A stretch of DNA of 64,000 nucleotides from IDS-8 sp040902105. Its GTDB lineage: Bacteria; Pseudomonadota; Gammaproteobacteria; Steroidobacterales; Woeseiaceae. The translations under genes were made by a program, and so were the position numbers. The stretch covers positions 116,744 to 180,743 of the forward strand of contig JBBDXW010000021.1 of the NCBI GenBank assembly GCA_040902105.1, written 5' to 3'. Shown piece by piece: positions 7,487 to 16,997 of the stretch. The stretch's first letter is position 1. The number at the start of each line of letters is the position of its first letter. A model generated the notes under the pieces. That model was not told the origin of the DNA and made no database searches. It saw nothing but the letters and a program-made list of their open reading frames with translations.

Positions 7487-8842
7487 TCAATCGAAGGCGT
7501 GGCCCAGCGCCTCATCGAGCGCGACGACGCCGAGTACTTCAATCCCCGGCGGCGCCTTCTTCGGTACATTCGCCTTCGGCACGATTGCATGAGTGAAGCC
7601 CTGTTTCGCGGCTTCGGCGATGCGTTCGGTGCCGAAACGCACCGGCCGAACCTCGCCGGCCAAACCCAGTTCGCCGAAGCTCATCAATTTGCGCTGGCAG
7701 GGACGGTCCCTGAAGCTCGACACGATCGCCAGCAGCGTCGGCAAGTCCGCGGACGTTTCGCCGATGCGCAATCCGCCGACAACATTGACGAAGACGTCCT
7801 CGCCAGCGAGCGATATGCCCCCATGCCGCTGCAGCACTGCCACCAGAAGTGACAGCCGGTTCTGATCGATGCCTTGTGCCAGCCGTTTCGCGTAGTTGCC
7901 GCCGGCCTCTGCCACGAGCGCCTGAATTTCGACCAGCAGCGGCCGGCTGCCCTCCCACGCCACGGAGATGACACTTCCGGAACTGGACAGGGCAGTCTGC
8001 GAAAGAAAAATGGCGGAAGGATTCCTCACTTCACGAAAGCCCGCTTCAGTCATTGCGAACACGCCCATCTCGCTGCTCGCGCCGAACCGGTTCTTGACGG
8101 CGCGAACGATCGTATAGCGGCTGGCCGAATCGCTTTCGAAATAAAGCACGGTGTCTACCATGTGCTCGACGACTCTCGGGCCCGCAATTGCGCCCTCTTT
8201 CGTCACGTGACCGATCAGGAAAAAAGCGACGTCTCTCTGCTTGGCAAACTGCACGATGCGGCCGACGCATTCGCGCAGTTGCGCCACGGAACCCGGAGCG
8301 GACGGAAGGTCATGAGTTGCCATCGTCTGAATGGAGTCGATCACGACCGCTTGCACGCTGCCGGAGGCGACCTGTTCCAGGATGTTGTCAAGAGAGGTAT
8401 CCGCCAGCAGTCTGAGTGAGGCAGCGCTTGTTCCGAGACGCCGCGAGCGCTGCGCGACCTGGCGCAAGGACTCCTCGCCGGTTGCGTAACAGGTATGCAG
8501 CGACGCCGGCAGTTGTGCGGCAACCTGCTGTAGCAGCGTGGATTTGCCGACGCCCGGGTCACCGCCCAGCAACACCACGGAGCCGGGGACCAGGCCGCCG
8601 CCGAGCACGCGGTCGAATTCCGCAAAACCGGTCGGATGGCGTAACCCCGCAGCCTCGCCCAGGGCGTGACCCAGGTCCGTCAGTGCCGTTGGCCTCGCGC
8701 CCGGGTCACGCGCCGGAGAAATGCCGGCAAGCGCCGTTTGCACGAGCGTGTTCCAGGCCTCGCAGGCCGGGCACTGCCCCTGCCATTTCACATTGTGCGC
8801 CCCGCATTCGCTGCAAACGTATGCCGTTTTCGTTCGGGCCAT
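7487..8842 (-). CDS. radA: DNA repair protein RadA
   Basis: RecA-like ATPase and DnaB-type helicase that promotes branch migration in recombination. It has 451 residues, as usual. Visible in order are the four-Cys zinc finger (CSECGAHNVKWQGQCPAC), Walker A GGDPGVGKSTLLQQ, the RadA-specific KNRFGASSEMG motif, and the C-terminal Lon-protease-like domain with GLAGEVRPV. The protein ends ALDEALGHAFD. It is convergent with the ypjD-like gene and divergent from the kinase gene. Confidence 0.97.
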   Translation of the reverse strand: MARTKTAYVCSECGAHNVKWQGQCPACEAWNTLVQTALAGISPARDPGARPTALTDLGHALGEAAGLRHPTGFAEFDRVLGGGLVPGSVVLLGGDPGVGKSTLLQQVAAQLPASLHTCYATGEESLRQVAQRSRRLGTSAASLRLLADTSLDNILEQVASGSVQAVVIDSIQTMATHDLPSAPGSVAQLRECVGRIVQFAKQRDVAFFLIGHVTKEGAIAGPRVVEHMVDTVLYFESDSASRYTIVRAVKNRFGASSEMGVFAMTEAGFREVRNPSAIFLSQTALSSSGSVISVAWEGSRPLLVEIQALVAEAGGNYAKRLAQGIDQNRLSLLVAVLQRHGGISLAGEDVFVNVVGGLRIGETSADLPTLLAIVSSFRDRPCQRKLMSFGELGLAGEVRPVRFGTERIAEAAKQGFTHAIVPKANVPKKAPPGIEVLGVVALDEALGHAFD

Positions 8843-8996
8843 GCGGAAATTCGATGCCTGCAGCGTTGCTGGGGAAGCGGAAGGCGCATCATAGCATCGC
8901 TGTCAAGTCATTCACGCCGTAAAAACTGCCAACCTTATCTCATTAAAAACCCTTGTTATTTTCTATACTCTGCGCGTTCTGTAGAGAGCGGTCACC

Positions 8997-11093
8997 TTGG
9001 ATAAACAGAAAAAAGAACGCCGCGACCGAATGGTCGTGCTCAGTTTCGTGAGCGCACTGTTGCTGCTCGTATACGGCCCTGCGGCGGAATGGTTTCTTGC
9101 GGTTGACCGGCTGCTGTACGACCAGATAGCCGCACACGTCGGCAACGAAGCGCTCGAGGACGGTGTGATCGTGAGCATCAATCCGGCGAAAAAGGAACCG
9201 TCGGAACTGTCCGACCTCTACGGCGAACTCGTGAGCAAATTCACGGACATGGACGCCGGACGCATCGTCATCACCCAGGGACCGAACCTCCCGCCAGGCG
9301 GCGCGCTTCCGGGATGGGCTGCAGCCCTCGGCAGCGGTACGCCGGTGTTCGTGCCGCGAGACCATCCGCTCTCTGAAGTTGCAACCAAAAGCGGCTTCCT
9401 CAGATTGCAGCCCGACACGGACGGCGTGTTACGCCGATTGTCGCTGTGGCAGTTCGAAAGCGGCGTTATGTTTCCCTCGCTGCCACTCGCGATCGCTTTG
9501 AACAATCCGGACAATGCAGCAAACCCCCGCGTCTCCGAAGGAGACGACGCCGTGTACCTTTCGAACTACGAGCCATTGCCGCGGCTTTCCGTCGAACAAG
9601 TGCTGTCCCGCGACTTCTCCGCCGAGGCTTTGAGAGGTAAGACTGTTTTCCTGGACGCCGAGTTGCCGCTGGTAGCGGCGGCCGCTCAGCTGCCCTCGGG
9701 CCAATACGTCACACGATCGGAAATCACGGCTGCGCTGCTTGCCAACATCGAACAGGACCGGGCAATTGTTGCCCCGGCATGGGTCGGCGCACTCGAATGG
9801 CTTGCGCCGGCATTGCTCGCGATCGTAGGTGTATTGTTCGGCCCGGGGCGAGGACGGCGCGACATTCTCGTTACCGCCGCTGTCGCCGTGCTCGTGCTGG
9901 TTGCGCTGGAGGCCCTGATGCTCGCTTTCGGCCGGGTCCGCTTCGACCTCGGGCGCCCGATCGTAATCTTCGCCGCCGCCGCGGCGCTCAGCTGGTGGCT
10001 CGCGGGCGCGCAGAGGAAAGCAGCAGTCGACGCGTTCAGGCGCGGCTCGGACTTTCTGTCAGCCGGAAGACTGGAACCGGCGTTCGCCGAGTTCCGGCGC
10101 TGCGAGCCGTCCGAGACGGTCGCGGCCGTGATGTACAAGTTGTCGCTGGCGTTCGAGGGCCAGGCAAAGCCCGAACGGGCCGAGGCTGTACTGCAATGGC
10201 TCAAGCAGACGCAAGGCCCCGAGAGGGAAAAGAATCAGGCTTTGCACGACACGAACGGAGCACCGGAGCGTCTCGGGCGCTATGTCATCGAACGTAAACT
10301 CGGCCGCGGCGCCATGGGTGCCGTGTACCTCGCGCGCGACCCGAGGATCAACCGGCCGGTCGCGCTCAAGGTCATTCCAATCGAGAAAGAGTTCGAGGAC
10401 GAAGAACTGGAAGAAGCACGGCTCAGGTTCTTCCGCGAGGCTGAGTCTGCGGGGCGACTGACGCACCCCAATATCATTACGGTTTTCGATGCCGGCGAAG
10501 ACAAGCACCTGGCATACATTGCAATGGAGTACCTGTCGGGTCTGCCATTGACCCACTTTACGGATCCCAAGAAACTGCTGGCACCGAAAAAGGCCCTGGA
10601 ACTTTGTGCACGCACGGCCGATGCGCTCAACTACGCACACAACCAGGGTGTCATCCACCGAGACATCAAGCCGGCGAACCTGCTGTACGACCTGAAGTCC
10701 GACCTGCTCAAGATCAGCGACTTTGGCGTAGCCCGATTGACGGACAATAATCGGACCAAAACGGGCATTGTACTTGGTACACCGATGTATATGTCACCGG
10801 AACAATTGGGTGCCGAGACCCTCACCGGGCACTCGGACTTATTTTCACTAGGTGTTACTCTATACGAGCTTTTGACCGGCGAAGTGCCGTTCAAGGCGAA
10901 GAACATTGCGGTGTTGATGACCAAAATTACATCAGAAGATCCGGTTCCGGTATCCAATCGCAGACCAGGTGTCCCGCCGAGCGTGGACGCGGTCTTGTCG
11001 AAGGCGCTTGCGAAGCGGCCCGAGAGGCGGTTTGCAAATGGTGCAGAAATGGCCGTAGCCCTTCGCAATTGCGCAACATACGCGTCCGCCTGA
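8997..11093 (+). CDS. CHASE2-domain receptor serine/threonine protein kinase
   Basis: Membrane-bound eukaryotic-like kinase of 698 residues. The start is TTG at 8997, giving a basic N-terminus before the first membrane helix (about 13-28); an ATG at 9030 would lose it. An extracytoplasmic CHASE2-like sensor spans about 30-255, then three helices (about 262-340), the usual CHASE2 layout. A TPR-like linker covers about 345-410. The kinase domain (about 425-695) has LGRGAMGAVYLA, ALKVIP (ATP lysine), HRDIKPANLL (catalytic loop), DFG and GTPMYMSPEQ. All catalytic residues are present. Thirteen bases downstream begins a PP2C phosphatase and then an FHA protein, so the kinase, its eraser and a phosphothreonine reader are probably co-expressed. 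The signal sensed is unknown. A TATACT -10 box at 8964-8969 is a possible promoter element. Confidence 0.92.
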   Translation: MDKQKKERRDRMVVLSFVSALLLLVYGPAAEWFLAVDRLLYDQIAAHVGNEALEDGVIVSINPAKKEPSELSDLYGELVSKFTDMDAGRIVITQGPNLPPGGALPGWAAALGSGTPVFVPRDHPLSEVATKSGFLRLQPDTDGVLRRLSLWQFESGVMFPSLPLAIALNNPDNAANPRVSEGDDAVYLSNYEPLPRLSVEQVLSRDFSAEALRGKTVFLDAELPLVAAAAQLPSGQYVTRSEITAALLANIEQDRAIVAPAWVGALEWLAPALLAIVGVLFGPGRGRRDILVTAAVAVLVLVALEALMLAFGRVRFDLGRPIVIFAAAAALSWWLAGAQRKAAVDAFRRGSDFLSAGRLEPAFAEFRRCEPSETVAAVMYKLSLAFEGQAKPERAEAVLQWLKQTQGPEREKNQALHDTNGAPERLGRYVIERKLGRGAMGAVYLARDPRINRPVALKVIPIEKEFEDEELEEARLRFFREAESAGRLTHPNIITVFDAGEDKHLAYIAMEYLSGLPLTHFTDPKKLLAPKKALELCARTADALNYAHNQGVIHRDIKPANLLYDLKSDLLKISDFGVARLTDNNRTKTGIVLGTPMYMSPEQLGAETLTGHSDLFSLGVTLYELLTGEVPFKAKNIAVLMTKITSEDPVPVSNRRPGVPPSVDAVLSKALAKRPERRFANGAEMAVALRNCATYASA

Positions 11094-11106
11094 TAAAGAA
11101 AACCCT

Positions 11107-11934
11107 ATGAGCCTGCGCGCAAAGATCAAGTTCGCTGAAATAACAGATACCGGCAAAGTCAGAGAGCACAACGAAGATGCCATCGGCTCGAACGCCGACA
11201 TCGGCCTGATGGTGCTCGCCGACGGCATGGGCGGATACAATGCAGGCGAAGTTGCCAGCGGCATCGCGGTGCAGACGATTACGGAACTCGCCACCGAAGG
11301 GGCTACCCGCGAGAAGCGCAACGAGATCGATTCCACGACCGGACTGATGCGCCAGTCAATAGTCCTCCGGGACGCGGTCGCCCGCGCCAACAAGATTATT
11401 TTCCAGACCGCACAAAGCCAGACTCACTGTGAGGGCATGGGGACGACTCTCGTTACTGCCATGTTCTACGATAACAAGGTCTCGATTGCCCACGTCGGCG
11501 ATTCACGCGCCTACCGGCTGCGCGGTGAAAAGTTCGAGCAGTTGACGCTCGATCATTCCCTGCTGCAGGAACTGGTGGACCGCGGCTTCTACTCCGAAGA
11601 AGAGGCGCAGCGCTCAACCAACCGGAATTACGTGACCCGCGCCCTCGGTGTCGAGCCCTCGGTGGAGGTCGAGGTACACGAGTTCGACGTTCTGCCTGAG
11701 GACGTATTCCTGCTGTGCTCCGACGGCCTGCCAGACATGGTCGAAGATGAAGATATTCACTTAACTATCAGCACTTTTAATGCTAGCCTTGATGTGGTTG
11801 GTCAACAACTTGTGCAATTGACCAATGATCATGGGGGGCGCGACAACGTATCCGTGATGCTGGCTCAGGTTCTGGAGCCGTTCGCGGCCAAGAAAAGCTT
11901 GATCGCCAAGCTATCCAGTTTGTTTCGCTCGTAA
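11107..11934 (+). CDS. PP2C-family serine/threonine phosphatase (Stp type)
   Basis: Metal-dependent phosphatase of 275 residues that probably reverses phosphorylation by the preceding kinase. Family motifs: TDTGKVREHNEDAIG (N-terminal metal Asp region), LADGMGGYNAGEVAS (metal-binding DGMGG), AHVGDSRAYRL, LCSDGLPDMVEDEDI, and GGRDNVSVML near the end. All metal-binding aspartates are present, so it should be active. It starts 13 bp after the kinase stop. The C-terminus has a short basic tail (KKSLIAKLSSLFRS). Cytoplasmic, no signal peptide. Confidence 0.95.
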   Translation: MSLRAKIKFAEITDTGKVREHNEDAIGSNADIGLMVLADGMGGYNAGEVASGIAVQTITELATEGATREKRNEIDSTTGLMRQSIVLRDAVARANKIIFQTAQSQTHCEGMGTTLVTAMFYDNKVSIAHVGDSRAYRLRGEKFEQLTLDHSLLQELVDRGFYSEEEAQRSTNRNYVTRALGVEPSVEVEVHEFDVLPEDVFLLCSDGLPDMVEDEDIHLTISTFNASLDVVGQQLVQLTNDHGGRDNVSVMLAQVLEPFAAKKSLIAKLSSLFRS

Positions 11935-12000
11935 GGGAGGCGGGGTGTCCCCCGGGGACATTCTGCGGGTAATGGTCTTTCAGATAACGGCAAGAATAAT

Positions 12001-12792
12001 ATGGCACGGTTAATCCTGAGTCTCGACAGCCAGGTGCTGGCTGAATACAACATGTCGAAAGAGCGGTACACGATCGGGCGGCTGCCTGACAACGATGTCC
12101 GTATCGACAACCCTGCCGTCAGCGGTCACCACTCGCTCATTATCAATATCCTGAACGACTCCTTTCTGGAAGACCTGAACAGTACCAACGGCACCTACGT
12201 CAACGGCAAGCTGATCAAGAAACATGCGTTGCAGCACGGAGACGTCATCACGATCGGGCATCACCAGCTCCGCTTCTCCGATCAGCAGACCGGCGAGACC
12301 GAGCAGGACGAATTCGAGAAAACGATGGTCATACCGGCCGGGCACCACAGCGCAGAGCAACTCGCGAAAGCCGAGCGCGCCGCAGCGGCGGCGGCATCGG
12401 CGCAAGCCGCATCGGCGCAGGCGAGGAGACGCGACGTCAGGGTCGACATCCCCAGGCCCGAGCCTAAGGCACACACCAGCACAGCTGCCGGCCTCAGCAC
12501 GAAAAGCGCGCCGAACGCCCTGCCGCTGGCGAAACTTCAGGTATTAAGCGGTGCCTTTGCCGGGCGCGAACTGGAATTGACCAAGACGCTGACCACGCTG
12601 GGGCGTCCCGGTGTACAGGTCGCCGCCATCACGCGCCGCGCGGAGGGCTATTTCGTCGTGCACGTGGAAAGCGGCGAGCAAGGCGACTATCCCCTGGTGA
12701 ACGGGCAGCCGATCGGCGCCCAGGCAAAAAAGCTCACTGACAACGACGTGCTGCAGCTCGCCGGCGTAAAGATGGGCTTTTTCACGAGCTAA
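12001..12792 (+). CDS. FHA-domain protein (phosphothreonine reader), probable double FHA
   Basis: Cytoplasmic protein of 263 residues. The N-terminal FHA domain (about 20-95) has every phosphopeptide-binding landmark: IGRLPDNDVRI, SGHHS, and NSTNGTYVNGKLI. A linker rich in Ala, Gln and Arg (about 118-155) follows. The last 80 residues (TLGRPGVQVAAITRRAEGYF ... VNGQPIGAQ ... LTDNDVLQLAGVKMGF) look like a second, degenerate FHA fold without the Ser-x-x-His motif. It is the third gene of the kinase-phosphatase-FHA module, 66 bp after the phosphatase. The likely role is recruiting kinase substrates. The phosphorylated partner is not encoded nearby. Confidence 0.92.
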   Translation: MARLILSLDSQVLAEYNMSKERYTIGRLPDNDVRIDNPAVSGHHSLIINILNDSFLEDLNSTNGTYVNGKLIKKHALQHGDVITIGHHQLRFSDQQTGETEQDEFEKTMVIPAGHHSAEQLAKAERAAAAAASAQAASAQARRRDVRVDIPRPEPKAHTSTAAGLSTKSAPNALPLAKLQVLSGAFAGRELELTKTLTTLGRPGVQVAAITRRAEGYFVVHVESGEQGDYPLVNGQPIGAQAKKLTDNDVLQLAGVKMGFFTS

Positions 12793-12820
12793 GACTGAGC
12801 CAGACATTGCTTTTGACGGC

Positions 12821-12907
12821 GCAGGAGTACCGCCCGGGGGTATTCCAGTCGCTCAGACACCGCTTCGCGAACTCGCTTTGTGGAACACCCCCGGACGGTA
12901 CTCCTGC
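12821..12907. terminator. 27-bp imperfect inverted repeat between convergent FHA gene and alr
   Basis: Left arm 12821-12847 begins GCAGGAGTACCG and right arm 12881-12907 ends CGGTACTCCTGC; 12 outer base pairs are perfect and most of the inner ones pair, around a 33-nt loop. It lies between two converging genes, so a shared bidirectional terminator is the simplest reading. There is no T-run next to the stem, so a REP-like element is an alternative. Confidence 0.5.
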
Positions 12908-12948
12908 TCGTGCCAGAGACGAACGAGTTCGACTCGTGCGGTGGCTTC

Positions 12949-14043
12949 CTAGTCCACCGCTATACGTGGGGTGCGCTGGGTGACACCGCACAGCAACTGG
13001 TACGGAATCGTGCCTGCATAAGCGGCAATGTCTTCCAGCGGCAATCCCTCGCCCCACAGCGTGACCGGCGCACCGATCCGGTCTGTGGCGCCGGGACCCA
13101 GGTCGACCGCCGCCATATCCATCGAAATTCGCCCCGCCAGGCTTCTGCGCCGGCCGTTCACCAGCACCGGCGTTCCGGACGGAAGGAACCGCGTATAGCC
13201 GTCGCCGTAACCGGCCGACACGATTCCGATCACGGTGTCTTGCGGGGCCTGCCAGGTCGCGCCATAACCGACCGCGTCACCGGCCCGTACGGACTTGACG
13301 CCGATCAGCGTCGACGAGAATTCCATCACGGCCCGCAAGCCGAGATCGCAGCCAGAGCGGGCCGAAAACGGGGAAATGCCGTAGAGAGAGATCCCCGCTC
13401 GCACCCAGCTTCGGGAACGCTCATGGCCGGCGGAAATGGCCTCGGGCCAGGCGAACAGTCCGGGCGAGTTGGCAATGCTTACGTGGCCGTCGAAACCGTT
13501 CGACGCCCGCCGGAAAGTATCGAGTTGCCGGGCGGTCATGTCGTCGGCCGGGTTATCCGCGTTCGCGAGATGTGTCATCAGGCGAACCTCGCCGACGGCC
13601 CGACAGGCGTTGAGCCTGGTGACGAGCCTCGGGGTTCCGGCCGGGTCGAAGCCGAGACGGTGCATGCCGGTATCGAGTTTCAGCCAGACGGCAGCCGCCC
13701 CCGGCGGTGCGTCTTCCAGCAGCTCGATCTGCCGGTCGCAATGCACGACCAGCTGGAAACGCCGCCGCAGTGCGTCCTCGAGTTCGGCGGCGTCGCAAAT
13801 GCCTTCCAGCAGCACAATCGGCTTGCGGATACCGGCATCGTCGAGCTCGATTGCCTCGCGATACCGTGCGACCGCAAAGCCGTCGACATCCGGCAGGCTT
13901 TCTGCCACCGTCGTGAGGCCATGCCCGTAGGCATCCGCTTTGACGACAGCCAGTACTTTCGCACCGTTCGCCGCCTCGCGGATTCGCCGGAGGTTGTGCT
14001 TAAGCGCGCCGAGCCGTATGAGCGCCCGAGCTCCGCAAGTCAC
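12949..14043 (-). CDS. alr: Alanine racemase
   Basis: PLP enzyme that converts L- to D-alanine for peptidoglycan. It has 364 residues. It opens with the strand to the PLP lysine (VLAVVKADAYGHGL). The second catalytic residue lies in the C-terminal domain (VGYGATW and SAGYGDGYTR, the latter with the tyrosine). RISMDMAAVDLG is the conserved subunit-interface segment. The start codon is GTG at 14043, overlapping the dnaB stop (GTGA), so the genes are translationally coupled. The dnaB-alr order is the same as in Pseudomonas. Confidence 0.97.
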   Translation of the reverse strand: MTCGARALIRLGALKHNLRRIREAANGAKVLAVVKADAYGHGLTTVAESLPDVDGFAVARYREAIELDDAGIRKPIVLLEGICDAAELEDALRRRFQLVVHCDRQIELLEDAPPGAAAVWLKLDTGMHRLGFDPAGTPRLVTRLNACRAVGEVRLMTHLANADNPADDMTARQLDTFRRASNGFDGHVSIANSPGLFAWPEAISAGHERSRSWVRAGISLYGISPFSARSGCDLGLRAVMEFSSTLIGVKSVRAGDAVGYGATWQAPQDTVIGIVSAGYGDGYTRFLPSGTPVLVNGRRRSLAGRISMDMAAVDLGPGATDRIGAPVTLWGEGLPLEDIAAYAGTIPYQLLCGVTQRTPRIAVD

Positions 14044-15437
14044 GAATAAGCCTCATCCGCGTAGCTCTCGGGAGCCCAGTTCTCGAACTTGGTAAAGCGG
14101 CCGACAAACGTCAGGGGGAAATCGCCGATCGGACCGTTCCGTTGCTTCGCAATGTTGATGTCCGCGATGCCTTTCCGCGGCGTGTCCTGGTTATAAACTT
14201 CTTCGCGATAGATGAAAACGATGAGGTCGGCGTCCTGCTCGATGGCGCCGGACTCGCGAAGGTCCGACATCACCGGCCGCTTGTCCGTGCGCTGCTCGAC
14301 GCTGCGATTCAGCTGCGACAAGGCAATGATGGGCAGCTCCAGTTCTTTCGCAAGCGCCTTCAGTGAACGGGATATTTCCGATATTTCCGTCGCCCTGTTT
14401 TCCGTGCTGCCGTGCACCTGCATCAGCTGAAGGTAATCGAGCACGATCAGGCCGAGCCCGTGTTCGCGCTTGAGTCGCCTTGATCGCGCGCGTATTTCCG
14501 TCGGTGACAACGCCGGAGAATCGTCTATGAAAATCGGCGCATCCGACATCAGCTGCACGGCCGTGTTGATCCGCGACCAGTCCTCGTCGGGAAACCTGCC
14601 GGTACGAAGGTGCGTCTGATCGACGCGGCCCAGGGACGCGATCATGCGAAATGCCAGCTGCTGCGAGGGCATTTCCATCGAAAAGATGGCGGTCGACACT
14701 TTGTGGCCGATTGCCGCATTTTCCGCGATGTTGATGGCCAGCGTCGTCTTGCCCATCGACGGTCGACCCGCGATTACGATCAACTCGCCCGGCTGCAACC
14801 CCGCCGTCAACTTGTCGAACTCGGTGTAACCGGTCGGGATACCCGTGATGTCGCCGCCGGACTGGTGCAGCAGATCGATGCGATCGACCGTATCGGGCAG
14901 GATCTGCTTCAGCGATCTGAATCCGCTGCGGCCGCGCGATCCCTTGTCCGCGATCGCGAACACCAGCCGTTCGGCCTCGTCCACGAGTTCCGCCGCGCTT
15001 CGCCCGTCCGTCGAGAACGCATTGCCGCTGATCTCGTTGCCGGCGTTGATGAGTGACCGGAGCATCGAGCGTTCGCGCAGGATGCCTGCATACGCACGGA
15101 CGTTGGCGGCGCCGGGCGTCTCGTTGGCGAGTGTCGCGAGGTACTCGAGTCCACCGGCCTGCTGCAGCTGGTTGCGCTTATCGAGGAACTCGGAAACTGT
15201 GACGACGTCGCAGGGCTCGCTGTTCTCGGCCAGCTCCGCGATTGCGGCGAACACCAGCCGGTGGTCCTTTCGATAAAAATCCGCCGCGATGACGATGTCG
15301 GCAACCTTGTCCCACGCGGTGCCGTCGAGCATCAGGCCGCCCAGCAGCGATTGTTCCGCCTCGAGCGAATTGGGCGGCACTTTCAACCGCTGTTCCGCGG
15401 CGTCGAACCCTGCCATCTCTTCCAGAACTCGAACCAT
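14040..15437 (-). CDS. dnaB: Replicative DNA helicase DnaB
   Basis: Hexameric helicase at the replication fork. It has 465 residues. The N-terminal primase-binding domain begins VPPNSLEAEQSLLGGLML. The RecA-like motor carries Walker A GRPSMGKTTLAINIA, Walker B LIVLDYLQLM, and the arginine/hydrophobic motifs SRSLKALAKELELPIIALSQ. The frame could also start at the ATG at 15416. No intein or insertion is seen. It lies 75 bp downstream of rplI. Confidence 0.98.
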   Translation of the reverse strand: MVRVLEEMAGFDAAEQRLKVPPNSLEAEQSLLGGLMLDGTAWDKVADIVIAADFYRKDHRLVFAAIAELAENSEPCDVVTVSEFLDKRNQLQQAGGLEYLATLANETPGAANVRAYAGILRERSMLRSLINAGNEISGNAFSTDGRSAAELVDEAERLVFAIADKGSRGRSGFRSLKQILPDTVDRIDLLHQSGGDITGIPTGYTEFDKLTAGLQPGELIVIAGRPSMGKTTLAINIAENAAIGHKVSTAIFSMEMPSQQLAFRMIASLGRVDQTHLRTGRFPDEDWSRINTAVQLMSDAPIFIDDSPALSPTEIRARSRRLKREHGLGLIVLDYLQLMQVHGSTENRATEISEISRSLKALAKELELPIIALSQLNRSVEQRTDKRPVMSDLRESGAIEQDADLIVFIYREEVYNQDTPRKGIADINIAKQRNGPIGDFPLTFVGRFTKFENWAPESYADEAYS

Positions 15438-15511
15438 TGCTGCTTATCCTGTCGTGCGGACCCGGTACGGTAACACATGCATCGGGGCAGCGAAGCGCAT
15501 CGAGAAAGCCT

Positions 15512-15961
15512 TTATCCTTCGGGCACGACCCTGAGCGTAATGTCCACATCCAGGTCCGAATGCAGGTGCACTCCAATCGTAAACTCGCCTGTCTCGTGAA
15601 TCGGACCGTCGGGCATGCGAACCTCGCTGCGGGCGACTTCGACGCCGACCTTGGCGAAAGCTTCCGAGATATCGAGGGTTCCAACAGAGCCGAACAACTT
15701 ACCTTCGGTCCCGACGTTGGCCGAAATGACCAGCTCCATGCCGCGAATGAGGTCTGCCCGTGCTTTGGCTGCCTTGAGTTCTTCAGCCGCAGCCTTTTCA
15801 AGGTCCGCCCGCTTCGCTTCGAATTCCGCAATATTTTCTCTCGTCGCGAGCGCGGCCTTGCCGGACGGCAGCAGGTAATTGCGTCCGAATCCCGGCTTCA
15901 CGGTGACGAGATCGCCGATGCTGCCGAGGTTTTCCACACTGTCCAATAAGATAACGTTCAT
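15512..15961 (-). CDS. rplI: 50S ribosomal protein L9
   Basis: Large-subunit protein L9, with two globular domains joined by a long helix. The start at 15961 gives MNVILLDSVENLGSIGDLVT, the conserved N-terminus; the frame is open to 16024 but that extension has no family match. Length is 149 residues, as in E. coli. GFGRNYLLPSGKAALAT is the rRNA-binding signature; the C-terminal half ends VDITLRVVPEG. It lies between the DUF2232 gene and dnaB. Confidence 0.97.
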   Translation of the reverse strand: MNVILLDSVENLGSIGDLVTVKPGFGRNYLLPSGKAALATRENIAEFEAKRADLEKAAAEELKAAKARADLIRGMELVISANVGTEGKLFGSVGTLDISEAFAKVGVEVARSEVRMPDGPIHETGEFTIGVHLHSDLDVDITLRVVPEG

Positions 15962-16058
15962 GGTGCAAACCCTGTTTCCAATATTTTTACAAGTTTTACA
16001 ATCGTCAATAATTGCAAATGACAATAAAAATGGGCATCAACCCGCGTGCGCGCAGCGC

Positions 16059-16943
16059 CTATTTTGCCACCTTCGGCGAACGGAAGCTGAACCAGGCGTC
16101 GAAATAGCCGGCGACCGCCAGCGCCATAATCAGTACTGCATTCAGCAACGGTATCAATGCATAGACCAGGATGACGACCAGCAGCGGCAGCCGCCCCTCG
16201 GCGTGCAACCAGTGCACGATCGCAAGCCCCTGTAGCCAGAACGTCGCGAAGATCACGAACGCAAAGTTCTGCAGCCACACTGCGCCGGTGAGCATGGAGA
16301 TGACCGACGCCAATGCCATCGTCAGCGCCAGCACCCGCCCCAGGTTCAAGTCACGGAAGCGGCCAAAGTCGCTCGAATTGCCCGGCAGCATCCGATAGAA
16401 AGCATAGCCGAACAGCAACACCGTTGCATAAAGCGACCACGTCGTCAGGATCACCAGCACGGTCATTTGCGGGGCAATGATCTGCTGCTGTTCGATCAGC
16501 ATATCGGCGTGCTGTGTCAGGCCCATTTCGCGAAAGTAGTCGGAGATACCGACCAGTACCTCGCTCCAGAACTCCGTCGGATCGCCGAGCGTTATGTAGA
16601 ACCCCAGCGTTACCAGCATTGCCGCGAGAATCGATATCTGCAGCGTCAGTGTGAGAGACCGCCGGCCGCGCATCACCACCACCAGAAGCATCACGGGAAC
16701 CCAGATGACCAGTGCGTTGGCGAGCACCTGCGACACCGATGCGCTGACCAGCAGCGAAATCACCGCCAGGATCGCCGTCGCAATGATTCCCTGGATTGCC
16801 GCCAGCGCGGCGCCGTGCTTGAACACAAGAAGCGCCATGACCGTGCCGCTGATGACCTGCGCGAACGGCAGCAGCAACGTCCCGGCGAGGCCGATGACAG
16901 CATTTTGCGGCCGCGCCACCAGCCATGCGGCTATCGGTCGCAT
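16059..16943 (-). CDS. DUF2232-type polytopic membrane protein
   Basis: Integral membrane protein of 294 residues with about eight hydrophobic segments and little else. Its place between rpsR and rplI fits the DUF2232 (YybS-like) membrane protein that occupies this slot in several gammaproteobacteria. A cytoplasmic region near 120-160 contains QHADMLIEQQQIIAPQ, the only polar stretch of note. No catalytic motif is seen and no function is known. It follows rpsR on the same strand. Confidence 0.8.
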   Translation of the reverse strand: MRPIAAWLVARPQNAVIGLAGTLLLPFAQVISGTVMALLVFKHGAALAAIQGIIATAILAVISLLVSASVSQVLANALVIWVPVMLLVVVMRGRRSLTLTLQISILAAMLVTLGFYITLGDPTEFWSEVLVGISDYFREMGLTQHADMLIEQQQIIAPQMTVLVILTTWSLYATVLLFGYAFYRMLPGNSSDFGRFRDLNLGRVLALTMALASVISMLTGAVWLQNFAFVIFATFWLQGLAIVHWLHAEGRLPLLVVILVYALIPLLNAVLIMALAVAGYFDAWFSFRSPKVAK

Positions 16944-16997
16944 TCGTGGGTTCCGGAATGTGCTGCGCTGGCCGGGCTCAAGCTGCCCAAATCGCGC

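Noticed and set aside
12880..14049. 389-residue open frame on the plus strand
   Set aside because: Antisense to alr over its whole length, low-complexity composition, no ribosome site or domain.
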